This document shows, one piece after another, positions 1-8,437 of a stretch of DNA of 64,000 nt. A model generated the notes under the pieces. That model had not been told where the DNA came from. It worked only from the letters and a program-made list of their open reading frames with translations, and made no database searches. Origin of the DNA: PFJX01 sp040757575 (GTDB lineage Bacteria > Pseudomonadota > Gammaproteobacteria > Burkholderiales > Thiobacillaceae); assembly GCA_040757575.1 (NCBI GenBank), contig JBFLXA010000002.1:186001-250000 (forward strand). Direction: 5' to 3'. The translations under genes were made by a program, and so were the position numbers. Positions within the stretch are counted from its first letter, which is position 1. Each line of letters begins with the position of its first letter.

Positions 1-284
1 TCGTCGACGAATGCGTCGGTAGGGCCGTTGAAGCCATGCGGGCGGCGGACGGGGAAGTGTTGATCACCGCCGACCATGGCAATGCCGAGACCATGCTCGA
101 TACCGGCAACGGCCAGCCCCATACCGCCCATACCATCAACCTGGTGCCCTTCCTGTACATCGGCCGTCCGGCGCAGATTGCGGAACAGGGGGCCCTGGAA
201 GATGTGGCGCCCACCCTGCTCAAGATGATGGGCCTGCCCCAGCCCATGGAAATGACGGGCCACCCCCTCATCGAATTTGACTGA
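1..284 (+). CDS. gpmI: 2,3-bisphosphoglycerate-independent phosphoglycerate mutase, C-terminal end (partial)
   Basis: This is the last 93 or so codons of a gene entering from the left edge; the reading frame is open from base 3. GpmI interconverts 3- and 2-phosphoglycerate in cytoplasmic glycolysis using two Mn ions. The visible part carries the metal-ligand motif DHGNAE, then a HTINLVPF stretch and an APTLL(K)MMGLPQP ending typical of the family C-terminus. It is followed after 5 bases by an EnvC-like gene, the same gpmI-envC order as in enterobacteria. The N-terminal phosphatase/transferase core lies outside the window, so catalytic completeness cannot be judged. Confidence 0.93.
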   Translation, partial: VDECVGRAVEAMRAADGEVLITADHGNAETMLDTGNGQPHTAHTINLVPFLYIGRPAQIAEQGALEDVAPTLLKMMGLPQPMEMTGHPLIEFD

Positions 285-289
285 GTCCT

Positions 290-1474
290 GTGGGCCGGGT
301 CCGGACGCTACTTTTCTGTTTCCTGATCCTCCCCGTCTGGTCGGCCAGTGCCGCGGCGGATAGCCGGCAGGAAGAACTGGAAGACCTGCGTTCCCGCATC
401 AAGGCCCTGCAAAAGGACATGGAGCGGGCCAGCGAGGAACGGGGGGATGCGGCGGATGCCCTGAAGCAGTCTGAGCGCCGAATTTCCGACATGAACCGCA
501 GCCTGCGGGAACTGGAACAGCGGCAGCGGGATCTGGCCAAAAGCCTGAAACAGCTTCGCCAGGATACCGAAGCGGCTCGGGGTGAGATCGGTGAGCACCA
601 GGCCCGGCTGGCGGAGTTGCTCCGGCAGCGCTACATCCACGGCGACAATGACACCCTTAAATTGATGCTGAATGGCCAGAATCCGTCCGAGCTGGCCCGA
701 AACCTGGAGTTCTATGGCTACATTGGTCGGGCTCGCAGCCAGCTGATCCGGGAGTACCAGGCATCCCTGGCGCATATGCAGGAACTGGAGGCCTCCACCC
801 GGCAAAAACAGGCGGGCCTGGAGGAGGTGAAGCGGGAACGGGTGGCAAAAAAGAAGGGACTGGAAGCCGAAAAGGCCAGCCGTCAAGACGTCCTCTACCG
901 GCTGTCCAGCCAGATTCGCAAACAACGTAATGAAATCAGGACCCTGGAGCAGGACCAACAGCGCCTGACCCAGCTAATCGAGCGGCTGGCTCGCTTGGCG
1001 GCGACCCGCAAGGTGACCAAGCCCGCCGGCAAGCCCGGCGAGAAGGTGGAGCGGGTGGCGGATGCCAGCCTGGCAGGGCTGGATTTTGCGCGCCTGAAAG
1101 GCAAGCTGGCCCTGCCGGTACCGGGGGAGATACTGCACCGTTTCGGCCAAGGTCGTGCTGGTGGTGGGCCTGCCTGGAAAGGCCTGTTCATCCGTGCCCG
1201 CCAGGGCCAGGAAGTCCGCGCCGTGGGGACGGGAAAAGTGGCCTTTTCAGACTGGCTGCGGGGCTTCGGAAACCTGCTAATTGTCGACCACGGAGACGGC
1301 TACCTCAGCCTATACAGCAATAATGAAAGCCTGTATAAACAGCCGGGCGATCCGGTCCGGGCGGGTGATGTAGTGGCATCCGTGGGGGCCAGTGGCGGGC
1401 AGGATGAAACCGGCCTGTATTTTGAACTCCGCCATCAGGGCAAGCCCTTTGATCCGATGAAATGGGTCAAGTGA
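290..1474 (+). CDS. envC: EnvC-type murein hydrolase activator
   Basis: The 394-residue protein starts with GTG 5 bases after the gpmI stop. It has a signal peptide (hydrophobic residues about 6-20, cleavage near ASA-AAD), a long coiled coil (about 28-215, rich in E, R, Q and L) and a C-terminal LytM/M23 domain (about 265-394). Active LytM peptidases keep a first His-x(3)-Asp and an HxH. Here the corresponding places read AWKGLFI, YLSLYSN and LYFELR, so the zinc ligands are gone. This matches EnvC, which activates periplasmic amidases rather than cutting peptidoglycan itself. A role in daughter-cell separation is inferred from the family. It sits in an apparent operon with gpmI and ctpA. Confidence 0.88.
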   Translation: MGRVRTLLFCFLILPVWSASAAADSRQEELEDLRSRIKALQKDMERASEERGDAADALKQSERRISDMNRSLRELEQRQRDLAKSLKQLRQDTEAARGEIGEHQARLAELLRQRYIHGDNDTLKLMLNGQNPSELARNLEFYGYIGRARSQLIREYQASLAHMQELEASTRQKQAGLEEVKRERVAKKKGLEAEKASRQDVLYRLSSQIRKQRNEIRTLEQDQQRLTQLIERLARLAATRKVTKPAGKPGEKVERVADASLAGLDFARLKGKLALPVPGEILHRFGQGRAGGGPAWKGLFIRARQGQEVRAVGTGKVAFSDWLRGFGNLLIVDHGDGYLSLYSNNESLYKQPGDPVRAGDVVASVGASGGQDETGLYFELRHQGKPFDPMKWVK

Positions 1475-1515
1475 CCCGGTTTGAACCAAACCACCCGGCA
1501 ATAATCAGAGGCAAC

Positions 1516-2931
1516 ATGGCAGGCAAGCTCAAGCAATTCAGTCTCATCGGCATCGGGGTCGTGTTCGGCGCGGCCCTGAGTCTGAACTATTCCGCCGTGG
1601 CGGACCGGCAGCCCGAGCCGTTGCCCATCGAAGATCTGCGTGCCTTCACGGAAATCTACGGCAAGATCAAGAGCGACTACGTGGAGCCGGTGGAGGACAA
1701 GAAACTCATCACCGAGGCCATCAACGGCATGCTTGCCGGGCTGGACCCCCACTCGTCCTATCTCGACCCGGAAGCCTTCAAGGAGCTCCAGGTAGGCACC
1801 CAGGGCGAATTCGGCGGCCTGGGCATCGAAGTGGGCATGGAAGATGGCTTCGTCAAAGTCGTTTCCCCTATAGAAGACACCCCCGCCTACAAGGCCGGGG
1901 TGAAGGCCGGCGATCTGGTCATCAAGCTGGACGATACTCCGGTCAAGGGCATGACCCTTAACGATGCAGTCAAACGCATGCGTGGTAAGCCGGGAACCGA
2001 TATCACACTAACCATAGTCCGCAAGGGAGCGGCCAAGCCCCTCACCCTCACCCTTACCCGGGCTGTAATCAAGATCAAGAGCGTGAAGCACAGCCTGGTG
2101 GAGCCTGGCTACGGTTATGTGCGCATCACCCAGTTCCAGGAGCGTACCGGTGAGAATCTCGTCGCCGCCCTGAAAGATCTGGACACCCAGAACAAAGGCG
2201 CCCTCAAGGGCCTGGTGCTGGACCTGCGCAACGACCCCGGTGGCCTGCTGAACACTGCCGTGTCCGTTGCGGGCAGCTTCCTCAAGCCGGGCGAACTGGT
2301 CGTCTATACCGATGGCCGTACCGAAGACGCGAAAATGCGCCTTACCAACAGCCGGGACAACTACCTGCGCCTGGGCGAAAGCGATTACCTCAAGGGCCTG
2401 CCCGCCTGGACCAGGACTGTGCCCATGGTGGTGCTGATCAACGGTGGCTCTGCATCCGCTTCCGAGATTGTCGCGGGCGCGCTTCAAGACCATAAACGGG
2501 CCCTCATCGTTGGTACCCAGTCCTTCGGCAAGGGTTCAGTGCAAACCATCCTGCCCCTGAACAATGGCACGGCCATCAAGCTCACCACGGCCCGCTATTA
2601 CACCCCCAATGGCCGCAGCATCCAGGCAAAGGGTATCGAGCCGGACATCGTCGTAGAAGAAGGCACCGTCACCGCAGGCGAAAACTCCGGCCTGGAAGTG
2701 CGGGAAGCGGACCTGGAAAAGCACCTGATCAATGGCCAGGAAACCGGCGCTTCACCGGAAAAAGACAGCAAGACCAAGCCCGCTGCTCCTCAGCCCACGA
2801 AAGGTGAAAAGGCCAAGCCCGAAACGACGGAAGCAGGCAACGTGGAGGTCGTACGCAAGACCGACTACCAGTTCAACCAGGCCTTGACCCTGCTCAAGGG
2901 CCTTTCCCTGCTCCAGGAACGCAAGCAGTAA
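1516..2931 (+). CDS. ctpA: Carboxy-terminal processing protease (S41 family, PDZ)
   Basis: 471 residues. I chose the ATG at 1516 because AGAGG lies 6 bases upstream and it opens directly into a signal-anchor (KQFSLIGIGVVFGAALSL). An in-frame ATG at 1462 would overlap envC. Order: signal anchor (about 5-25), a helical N-domain with a GLDPHSSYLDP loop, a PDZ domain (about 90-175), the S41 core (about 180-390), then a Lys/Pro/Ala-rich tail. The nucleophile loop GGSASASE (about 310-317) and the Lys of QSFGKGS (about K339) form the Ser-Lys dyad. The family cleaves C-terminal tails of periplasmic substrates. The gpmI-envC-ctpA string suggests cell-envelope remodelling, but no substrate is evident. 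Confidence 0.92.
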   Translation: MAGKLKQFSLIGIGVVFGAALSLNYSAVADRQPEPLPIEDLRAFTEIYGKIKSDYVEPVEDKKLITEAINGMLAGLDPHSSYLDPEAFKELQVGTQGEFGGLGIEVGMEDGFVKVVSPIEDTPAYKAGVKAGDLVIKLDDTPVKGMTLNDAVKRMRGKPGTDITLTIVRKGAAKPLTLTLTRAVIKIKSVKHSLVEPGYGYVRITQFQERTGENLVAALKDLDTQNKGALKGLVLDLRNDPGGLLNTAVSVAGSFLKPGELVVYTDGRTEDAKMRLTNSRDNYLRLGESDYLKGLPAWTRTVPMVVLINGGSASASEIVAGALQDHKRALIVGTQSFGKGSVQTILPLNNGTAIKLTTARYYTPNGRSIQAKGIEPDIVVEEGTVTAGENSGLEVREADLEKHLINGQETGASPEKDSKTKPAAPQPTKGEKAKPETTEAGNVEVVRKTDYQFNQALTLLKGLSLLQERKQ

Positions 2932-2943
2932 AGGGGGCGCAGG

Positions 2944-3339
2944 ATGCAAACCACCTGCGACACCCAGAAGCGCCGAGAAATCACCTTCAGCCACCTGCCC
3001 CCGGGGCAGATGGCGCGGGCCCTGCCCCTGCTGATGGACATGCCGGGCCTGGTGGTCACCCAACTGGATGAGCAAACCCTGCGGCTTGATTACGACGTCT
3101 CGGAATACGCCCTGGAGGACCTGGAGGCCGCCCTCTCCGCCCAGGGCTTCCACCTCAAGGCCACCCTGCTGATCCGTATCCGCCGGGCACTGGCCTACCA
3201 TTGCGAACGTGTGCAACGGCAGAACATGGAAAAACCCGCCCCCCGCACCAAGAACTACCAGGCCTATGTGGAAGCCTGGGAGCACCGGCTCCACGGCGAC
3301 CACGACGAAACCCCCGAAGAGTGGCGGCAATACAAATGA
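2944..3339 (+). CDS. Small protein of unknown function (possible HMA-like fold)
   Basis: 131 residues, 12 bases after ctpA, with a purine-rich GGGGGCGCAGG just before the ATG. I do not recognise a named family. Residues about 14-85 alternate in a beta-alpha-beta-beta-alpha-beta manner (ITFSHLPPG, a helix, LVVTQLDEQTLRLDYD, then YALEDLEAALSAQGF), like a heavy-metal-associated ferredoxin fold but without its CxxC. The C-terminal third is basic and helical, then acidic (HGDHDETPEEW). There is no signal peptide or membrane segment. It is probably co-transcribed with ctpA and the MoeB-like gene that begins 31 bases later. Confidence 0.7.
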   Translation: MQTTCDTQKRREITFSHLPPGQMARALPLLMDMPGLVVTQLDEQTLRLDYDVSEYALEDLEAALSAQGFHLKATLLIRIRRALAYHCERVQRQNMEKPAPRTKNYQAYVEAWEHRLHGDHDETPEEWRQYK

Positions 3340-3370
3340 AGTGAGGGGCCTCGCTCCCACCGTTCCGGCC

Positions 3371-4117
3371 ATGGACGACAGCCAGCTCCTCCGCTATTCC
3401 CGCCACATCCTCCTCGACCGGATCGGCATAGAAGGCCAGGCACGCCTGCTGGGGGCCCATGCCCTGGTGGTGGGCGCCGGCGGTCTGGGCTCTCCCGTGG
3501 CCCTCTATCTCGCCGCCGCTGGCGTCGGACGCCTTACCCTGGCAGACCACGACAGCGTGGACATGACCAACCTGCAAAGGCAGATCGCTCATGACATGGC
3601 CAGCCTGGGGATCAACAAGGCCCTGTCCGCCAGCCGGCGGTTGAACGCCATGAATCCGGATGTCCGGGTGACTGCCCTCCAGGAAAAACTTGCCGGCCCC
3701 GCCCTGGATGAAATCGTCACCCAGGTGGACGTGGTGCTCGATTGCAGCGACAACTTCCCAACCCGCCAGGCCGTCAACCGGGCCTGCGTAAGGCACCGCA
3801 AACCCCTGGTGTCCGGCGCCGCCGTGGGCTTCGACGGCCAGGTGACCGTCTTCGACCTGGGTCGGGACGGCGCCCCCTGCTACGCCTGCCTGTTCCCCGA
3901 AAACGCCCAGGACGCAGAAATGCGCTGCGCCGAGTTCGGTGTCTTCGCCCCCCTGGTGGGCATCATCGGCGCCATGCAGGCCGCCGAAGCCTTGAAGCTG
4001 CTCATGGGCGCGGGCGACAGCCTGTCGGGGCGCTTTCTGATCTACGACGCCCTGGCGGCGGAATGGCGCAGCCTGCGGCTGAAGAAGGACCCGGGCTGCC
4101 TGGTTTGCGGCGGGTAA
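3371..4117 (+). CDS. moeB: MoeB/ThiF/HesA-family adenylyltransferase
   Basis: 248 residues from the ATG at 3371; upstream in-frame codons overlap the preceding gene and look non-coding. E1-like enzymes of this family adenylate the C-terminal Gly-Gly of a small sulfur carrier (MoaD or ThiS) using ATP. Visible: the nucleotide-binding GAGGLGSPVALYLAAAGVG near residue 35-53, the DHDSVDMTNLQRQ stretch with its Asn/Arg/Gln active-site residues, the DCSDNFPTR loop, two zinc pairs (CYAC and CLVC) and the RCAEFGVFAPLVG region with the conserved Cys. There is no rhodanese domain at the C-terminus. MoeB and ThiF cannot be told apart from sequence alone; no moa or thi gene is adjacent. It converges on slmA. 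Confidence 0.85.
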   Translation: MDDSQLLRYSRHILLDRIGIEGQARLLGAHALVVGAGGLGSPVALYLAAAGVGRLTLADHDSVDMTNLQRQIAHDMASLGINKALSASRRLNAMNPDVRVTALQEKLAGPALDEIVTQVDVVLDCSDNFPTRQAVNRACVRHRKPLVSGAAVGFDGQVTVFDLGRDGAPCYACLFPENAQDAEMRCAEFGVFAPLVGIIGAMQAAEALKLLMGAGDSLSGRFLIYDALAAEWRSLRLKKDPGCLVCGG

Positions 4118-4124
4118 CGCCGAT

Positions 4125-4703
4125 TCAGGCGAGCCCCTTTGCAAGCAAGCCCCACTGCCCTTCCCATTGGGCCAGGGGCGTTTTGGTGAAGCCGCTTTTC
4201 ACGAATTGCTGCCAGCGGCCCTGAATCCACACCAGCACCAGGTTGGCGGCCAGGGCGGCGTCGGCCTGGGTGTCGCCCTGGGTGGCGGCGATGCGCAGGG
4301 ATTGCTTGAGGCTGGCTTCCACCCGGTCCAGGAGCTGGTTCACCCGGGCCTGAAGGCGGGCGTTTTCGTTCACCAGGGCTTCCCCCACCAGCACCCGGGT
4401 CATGCCCCGGTTTCTCTCGGCGAAGGCCAGCAGCAGCTGGGCCATGGCCCGTACCTGTTGCAGGCCTCGGGGTTCTTCGGCACTGATGCGGTTGATGAGG
4501 CCGAACAGGGTCTGCTCGATGAATTCGATGAGGCCCTCGTACATTTGGGCCTTGCTGGCGAAGTGGCGGTAGAGGGCCGCTTCGGAGACTTCCAGCCGGG
4601 CCGCCAGGCCGGCGGTGGTAATTTTTTCCGCCTGGGGGGCTTCCAGCATCTGGGCCAGGGTTTGCAGGATTTCGTTCTTGCGTTCGCCGGTTTGTCGGGC
4701 CAT
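4125..4703 (-). CDS. slmA: Nucleoid occlusion factor SlmA (TetR family)
   Basis: 192 residues from the ATG at 4703, opening MARQTGERKNEILQ. The N-terminal TetR helix-turn-helix includes ITTAGLAARLEVSEAALYRHFASKAQMYEGLIEF, which resembles the SlmA recognition helix very closely (VSEAALYRHFPSK in E. coli). SlmA binds dispersed chromosomal sites and blocks FtsZ polymerisation over the nucleoid. The ligand-like C-domain ends with SGFTKTPLAQWEGQW, comparable to the SlmA tail. Length is typical (about 198 in E. coli). It lies last in a leftward run after ygfZ and the DUF4936 gene. Confidence 0.85.
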   Translation of the reverse strand: MARQTGERKNEILQTLAQMLEAPQAEKITTAGLAARLEVSEAALYRHFASKAQMYEGLIEFIEQTLFGLINRISAEEPRGLQQVRAMAQLLLAFAERNRGMTRVLVGEALVNENARLQARVNQLLDRVEASLKQSLRIAATQGDTQADAALAANLVLVWIQGRWQQFVKSGFTKTPLAQWEGQWGLLAKGLA

Positions 4704-4726
4704 GGGACTCGCTTGTGGGTTGCTGG

Positions 4727-5029
4727 TCAGATTTGGGTGCCGCAGGTGGCGTTGCTGGACCAGTCCACCTGGAAGATTTCCACCCGGCGGTTGCCGTCGA
4801 TGAACATGGCCAGGTCGAATTCGTCCACTTTCTCGGCCATCAGGCGGGTGAAGGCGTCCGGGTCGGTGATGCCCTGGTACACCTCCATCCAAAGACCGGG
4901 TTCTTCCGCCTTGCGCAGCAGTTGGCCGGGAATGCCGGTGCGACAGGCCAGGCGGGCCATCATGCCGCGTATGGCGGTGACCGTGGCGGCGTCGTCCCGT
5001 TCCACCCGGTACCAGACATAGACGTGCAT
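4727..5029 (-). CDS. DUF4936-family small protein
   Basis: 100 residues, cytoplasmic, opening MHVYVWYRVE. The pattern of a short N-terminal strand, an Arg-rich helix (IRGMMARLACRTG), an LRKAEEPGLWMEVYQGI core and a C-terminal VDEFDLAMFID stretch matches the small DUF4936 proteins of betaproteobacteria. They look like a stand-alone ferredoxin-like or ABM-type barrel; no function is known to me. It lies 19 bases downstream of ygfZ and 23 bases upstream of slmA, so the three genes probably share a transcript. Confidence 0.72.
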   Translation of the reverse strand: MHVYVWYRVERDDAATVTAIRGMMARLACRTGIPGQLLRKAEEPGLWMEVYQGITDPDAFTRLMAEKVDEFDLAMFIDGNRRVEIFQVDWSSNATCGTQI

Positions 5030-5048
5030 GGGCGGGCCCGTGGCTGGA

Positions 5049-6074
5049 TCAGGCGACGGGATAAGGCAGGGGGCGGAACTTCAGGGGTGCGCCGTCCCGG
5101 GCCTTGAGGTGGACCTGGCCGGCTTCCACGCTGGGGGCCAGGGCCACCACCAGGGCATCCCAGCCGCCGCCGGGGGCGGGGGCGGCGTTGGCCACAAGGC
5201 CGGCGGCCTGATCGGCGGGTTCAGGGGCGTAGAGTTCGTCGCCGGGCTGGGCGGGCACGTCAAGATGGGCCAGGAACAGGCGCCGCTTCACCTTGCCCAG
5301 GTACTGGCTGCGGGCGACGATTTCCTGGCCCGGGTAGCAGCCCTTGTTGAAGCTCACGCCCCCCAGGATTTCCATGTTGGCCATCTGGGGCACGAAATGG
5401 TCCTGGGTGGCAGGCACCACGGCGGGGATGCCGCCGTTGATGAGCAGCCAGTCCCAGACGGGGGCCCCTACGGGCCGGGCGGCCGCCGCCAGCTTCTGCC
5501 ACAGGGCCTGTGCGGCTTCCGGCCTGACGAATACGTCGAAACGGTTGTCGCCCAGGCGCAGCAGGAAGGCGTCGTTGGCATGGGCCATGCCCATGATGCC
5601 CTGGGGCAGGGTCACGCCCAGGGCCTCGGCCGCGAGGCGCGGGGCATCGGGACCTGACAGGCCCAGACGTACCCATTCGCCGGAGGCGTCCCGGGTTTTC
5701 ACCTTGGCCCGCAGGATGAACATGGTCAAACGTTTCTGAATGGCTTCCCGCAGGCTGGCGGGCAACATCACCAGGATGTCGTCCTGCCGCTTCATGACCA
5801 GGAAGTTGGCCAGCATGCGGCCCTTGGCAGACAGGTAGCCGGCAAACACGGCGGCGTTTTCCCGCAGGCCCCGCAGGTCGTTGGTGATCTGGCCGTGGAG
5901 GAAGGTCTGGGCTTCTTCGCCGGCAAAGCCGATGAGGCCGTAGTGGGACAGGTCGGCCAATACGGTGGCCTGGGCGGCGGCGGCCAGTTCCCCGGCGGAG
6001 TCGCCAAAGTCGGCTACGGTGTCGTTCTCAAGGCGGGCGCCCCGGGCGGCAAGAAAATCGGTCCAAGCGGTCAT
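5049..6074 (-). CDS. ygfZ: Folate-binding tRNA-modifying protein YgfZ
   Basis: 341 residues. YgfZ is a GcvT-like folate-binding protein that supports Fe-S enzymes such as the tRNA methylthiotransferase MiaB. The signature K-G-C-Y-x-G-Q-E is present as KGCYPGQEIVARSQYLGKVKRR at about residues 243-264, with the conserved Cys. The N-terminal region has LIGFAGEEAQTFLHGQITNDL, and a GCV_T C-terminal barrel follows. Downstream genes are the DUF4936 protein and slmA. miaB, a proposed beneficiary, is encoded 2.4 kb away on the same strand. Confidence 0.9.
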   Translation of the reverse strand: MTAWTDFLAARGARLENDTVADFGDSAGELAAAAQATVLADLSHYGLIGFAGEEAQTFLHGQITNDLRGLRENAAVFAGYLSAKGRMLANFLVMKRQDDILVMLPASLREAIQKRLTMFILRAKVKTRDASGEWVRLGLSGPDAPRLAAEALGVTLPQGIMGMAHANDAFLLRLGDNRFDVFVRPEAAQALWQKLAAAARPVGAPVWDWLLINGGIPAVVPATQDHFVPQMANMEILGGVSFNKGCYPGQEIVARSQYLGKVKRRLFLAHLDVPAQPGDELYAPEPADQAAGLVANAAPAPGGGWDALVVALAPSVEAGQVHLKARDGAPLKFRPLPYPVA

Positions 6075-6214
6075 GGATATTCCTTTGCAAGGTCGGTCAG
6101 CGACTCAGATGCGGCTGCCGTGCCGTAAATTCAATGCGCGCTACCTTACTGACCGGGTTCCGGTCTGGCAAGGTGAGCGTTTACTTACGGTCTGAACCTT
6201 ACTGGCGTTAGGGC

Positions 6215-7054
6215 TTAGAGCAGCGGAGCCTGGGCCAGGCGTTCCACTTTCAGGCTGTGCAGCCGACGGCTATCAGCCCGCAGCACGTGGAAGCGGAAGC
6301 CGCCGATCTCCACGGTCTCGCCCCGTTTGGGCAGGCGGCCGAAGGCATGCACCACCAGCCCCCCCACGGTGTCGTACTCTTCGTTGCTGAACTTCGCGTC
6401 CAGGGTGTCGTTGAAGTCGGCCACTTCGGTCTGGGCCTTCACCCGCCAGGCACCCTTCTCGTCGGCGACGATGTTGTCTTCCGCTTCGTCGTAGTCGTAT
6501 TCGTCCTCGATGTCGCCGACGATTTGCTCCAGCACGTCCTCGATGGTCACCAGGCCGGCCACGCCGCCGTATTCGTCCACGACGATGGCGATGTGGTTGC
6601 GGGAAGCGCGGAATTCCCGCAGCAGCACGTTCAGGCGTTTGGATTCGGGGATGAACACGGCAGGGCGCAGCATGTCCCGCAGGTCCACGTCCTCACCGGT
6701 GCAAAGGCGTAGCAGGTCCTTGGCCAGGAGGATGCCCACCACGTCATCCCGGTCGCCGTCGATGGCCGGAAACCGGGAATGGGCGGTTTCGATGATGTAG
6801 GGGAGCAGCTTGTCCGGTGGATCGTTGATGTCCACCACGTCCATCTGGGCCCTGGGGACCATGATTTCACGCACCTGCATTTCGGACACCTGCATGACCC
6901 CCTCGATCATGGACAGGGCATCGGCATCCAGCAGATTGTTCTCGTAGGCGGCGTGGAGAAGCTCGAGGAGCTCTTCCTTGTTGTCCGGCTCCCGGGAAAG
7001 CCAGGCGGTGAGTCGTTCCAGAAAACTCGGTCTAGGACTACTGTCGTCGTTCAT
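6215..7054 (-). CDS. corC: CorC/HlyC-family CBS-domain protein
   Basis: 279 residues, no membrane segments. Order: a short N-terminal helix region (LEDs such as KEELLELLHAAYENNLLDADALSMIEGVMQ), a pair of CBS domains (about 65-190, including REIMVPRAQMDVVDI and DEYGGVAGLVTIEDVLEQIVGDIEDEYD), and a C-terminal CorC_HlyC/transporter-associated domain (about 205-275). Family members are linked to Mg/Co efflux and membrane integrity. The gene overlaps ybeY by ATGA and belongs to the conserved miaB-phoH-ybeY-corC string; the lnt gene that often follows is absent here. Confidence 0.9.
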   Translation of the reverse strand: MNDDSSPRPSFLERLTAWLSREPDNKEELLELLHAAYENNLLDADALSMIEGVMQVSEMQVREIMVPRAQMDVVDINDPPDKLLPYIIETAHSRFPAIDGDRDDVVGILLAKDLLRLCTGEDVDLRDMLRPAVFIPESKRLNVLLREFRASRNHIAIVVDEYGGVAGLVTIEDVLEQIVGDIEDEYDYDEAEDNIVADEKGAWRVKAQTEVADFNDTLDAKFSNEEYDTVGGLVVHAFGRLPKRGETVEIGGFRFHVLRADSRRLHSLKVERLAQAPLL

Positions 7055-7533
7055 AAAGGATTGTATGGATTGGGAAATCCCAACGCCTGCATGATAAAGC
7101 TTTCCACGGCTTCCATGGTTACAGCCTCCCGCTCGCCGATTTCATGGTCGTAGCCCTGCAAGTGCAGCAGGCCGTGTACCGTGAGGTGGGCATAGTGGGC
7201 GGCCAGGGTCTTGCCCTGTTCCCGGGCTTCCCTTTCCACCACGGGGGCGCACAGCACGATGTCGCCCATGAGCACGCCGGTGTCAGGATCAGCGCCGTAT
7301 TCGAAGGTGAGCACGTTGGTGGCGTAGTCCTTGCCCCGGTAGTCCCGGTTAAGGGCCAGACCTTCCTCGGCGCCCACGATGCGCAGTGCGGCAGAAACGT
7401 CGCCTTGCAGGGCGGCTTTCGCCCAGCGGCGAAAGTCTGCCCGGGGGGGAAGATGGGCCTTGTGCTCGCCCATTACGGCGACCTGGATCGCCAGTTCAAG
7501 CGCCGGTTTTGTGCTGGAAGCTGTCATAGGCAT
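7051..7533 (-). CDS. ybeY: Endoribonuclease YbeY (rRNA maturation factor)
   Basis: 160 residues from the ATG at 7533; a second ATG two codons in (7527) is an equal candidate. The zinc motif HGxLHLxGYDH is complete (HGLLHLQGYDH, about residues 119-129), and ALNRDYRGKDYATNVLTFEY is the family core. YbeY acts in 16S rRNA 3'-end maturation and ribosome quality control. It overlaps the 3' end of phoH by about 38 bases and corC by ATGA, a strongly compacted operon that implies translational coupling. Confidence 0.92.
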   Translation of the reverse strand: MPMTASSTKPALELAIQVAVMGEHKAHLPPRADFRRWAKAALQGDVSAALRIVGAEEGLALNRDYRGKDYATNVLTFEYGADPDTGVLMGDIVLCAPVVEREAREQGKTLAAHYAHLTVHGLLHLQGYDHEIGEREAVTMEAVESFIMQALGFPNPYNPL

Positions 7534-8437
7534 CGATGATGCGGGCCACCAGGGGGTGGCGCACCACGTCGTCGTTCTGGAATTCGGTGAAGGCGATGCC
7601 GCGCACGTCTTTCAGGATTTCCCGCGCCTCCACCAGACCGCTTTTCTGGTGGCGTTGCAGGTCGATCTGGGTCACGTCCCCGGTCACCACTGCCTTGGAG
7701 CCGAAGCCCATGCGGGTGAGGAACATCTTCATCTGCTCCGGAGTGGTGTTCTGGGCCTCGTCCAGGATGATGAATGCGTGGTTCAGGGTGCGGCCCCGCA
7801 TGAAGGCCAGGGGGGCCACTTCGATCTGCTGCTTTTCGAAGGCCCGGTTGGCCTTGTCGAAACCCATCAGGTCCCAAAGGGCGTCGTAGAGGGGCCGCAG
7901 GTAGGGGTCCACCTTCTGTACCAGATCGCCGGGCAGGAAGCCCAGGCGCTCTCCCGCTTCCACCGCCGGGCGCACCAGCACGATGCGCTTCACCAGGTCC
8001 CGCTCCAGGGCGTCCACCGCCCCGGCCACAGCCAGGTAGGTCTTGCCCGTGCCGGCGGGACCGATGCCGAAGGTGATGTCGTGCTCCTGCATCTGGCGGA
8101 TGTAGCTGCTTTGCCGGGGGGTGCGGCCGTGGAGCCCGCCCCGGCGGGTCATGAGCACCGGCACTTCGTTTTCCGGCGTGCCCGCCTTGGGCTTGTGGAT
8201 GATCTCCACCAGGGCCAACTGGATGTCGTCGATGTCCAGGGGCTTGCGGGCCCGCTGGTAGAAGTCCTTGATCAAAAGGCCGGCGGCCTCGGCCTTGTCG
8301 CCGGACACCTGGAACACCTCACCCCGGCGGTGGATGTTCACGTTGAGGGCGGTTTCGATCTGGCGCAGGTTCTCGTCCAGCACTCCACACAGGTTGGCCA
8401 GGCGGGCGTTGTCGGCGTCGGGGAAGGTGATTTGCAT
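7496..8437 (-). CDS. phoH: PhoH-like ATPase (YbeZ)
   Basis: 313 residues from the ATG at 8437; a TTG one codon earlier is less likely. The start overlaps the miaB stop as TGATG. It has an N-terminal KH-like segment (about 1-90), Walker A GPAGTGKTYLA (about 130-140) and Walker B FIILDEAQNTTPEQMK. This is the cytoplasmic YbeZ/PhoH P-loop family, which works with YbeY in rRNA processing. The arginine-finger-like region KSGLVEAREIL closes the domain. Product length and neighbours are typical. Confidence 0.92.
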   Translation of the reverse strand: MQITFPDADNARLANLCGVLDENLRQIETALNVNIHRRGEVFQVSGDKAEAAGLLIKDFYQRARKPLDIDDIQLALVEIIHKPKAGTPENEVPVLMTRRGGLHGRTPRQSSYIRQMQEHDITFGIGPAGTGKTYLAVAGAVDALERDLVKRIVLVRPAVEAGERLGFLPGDLVQKVDPYLRPLYDALWDLMGFDKANRAFEKQQIEVAPLAFMRGRTLNHAFIILDEAQNTTPEQMKMFLTRMGFGSKAVVTGDVTQIDLQRHQKSGLVEAREILKDVRGIAFTEFQNDDVVRHPLVARIIDAYDSFQHKTGA

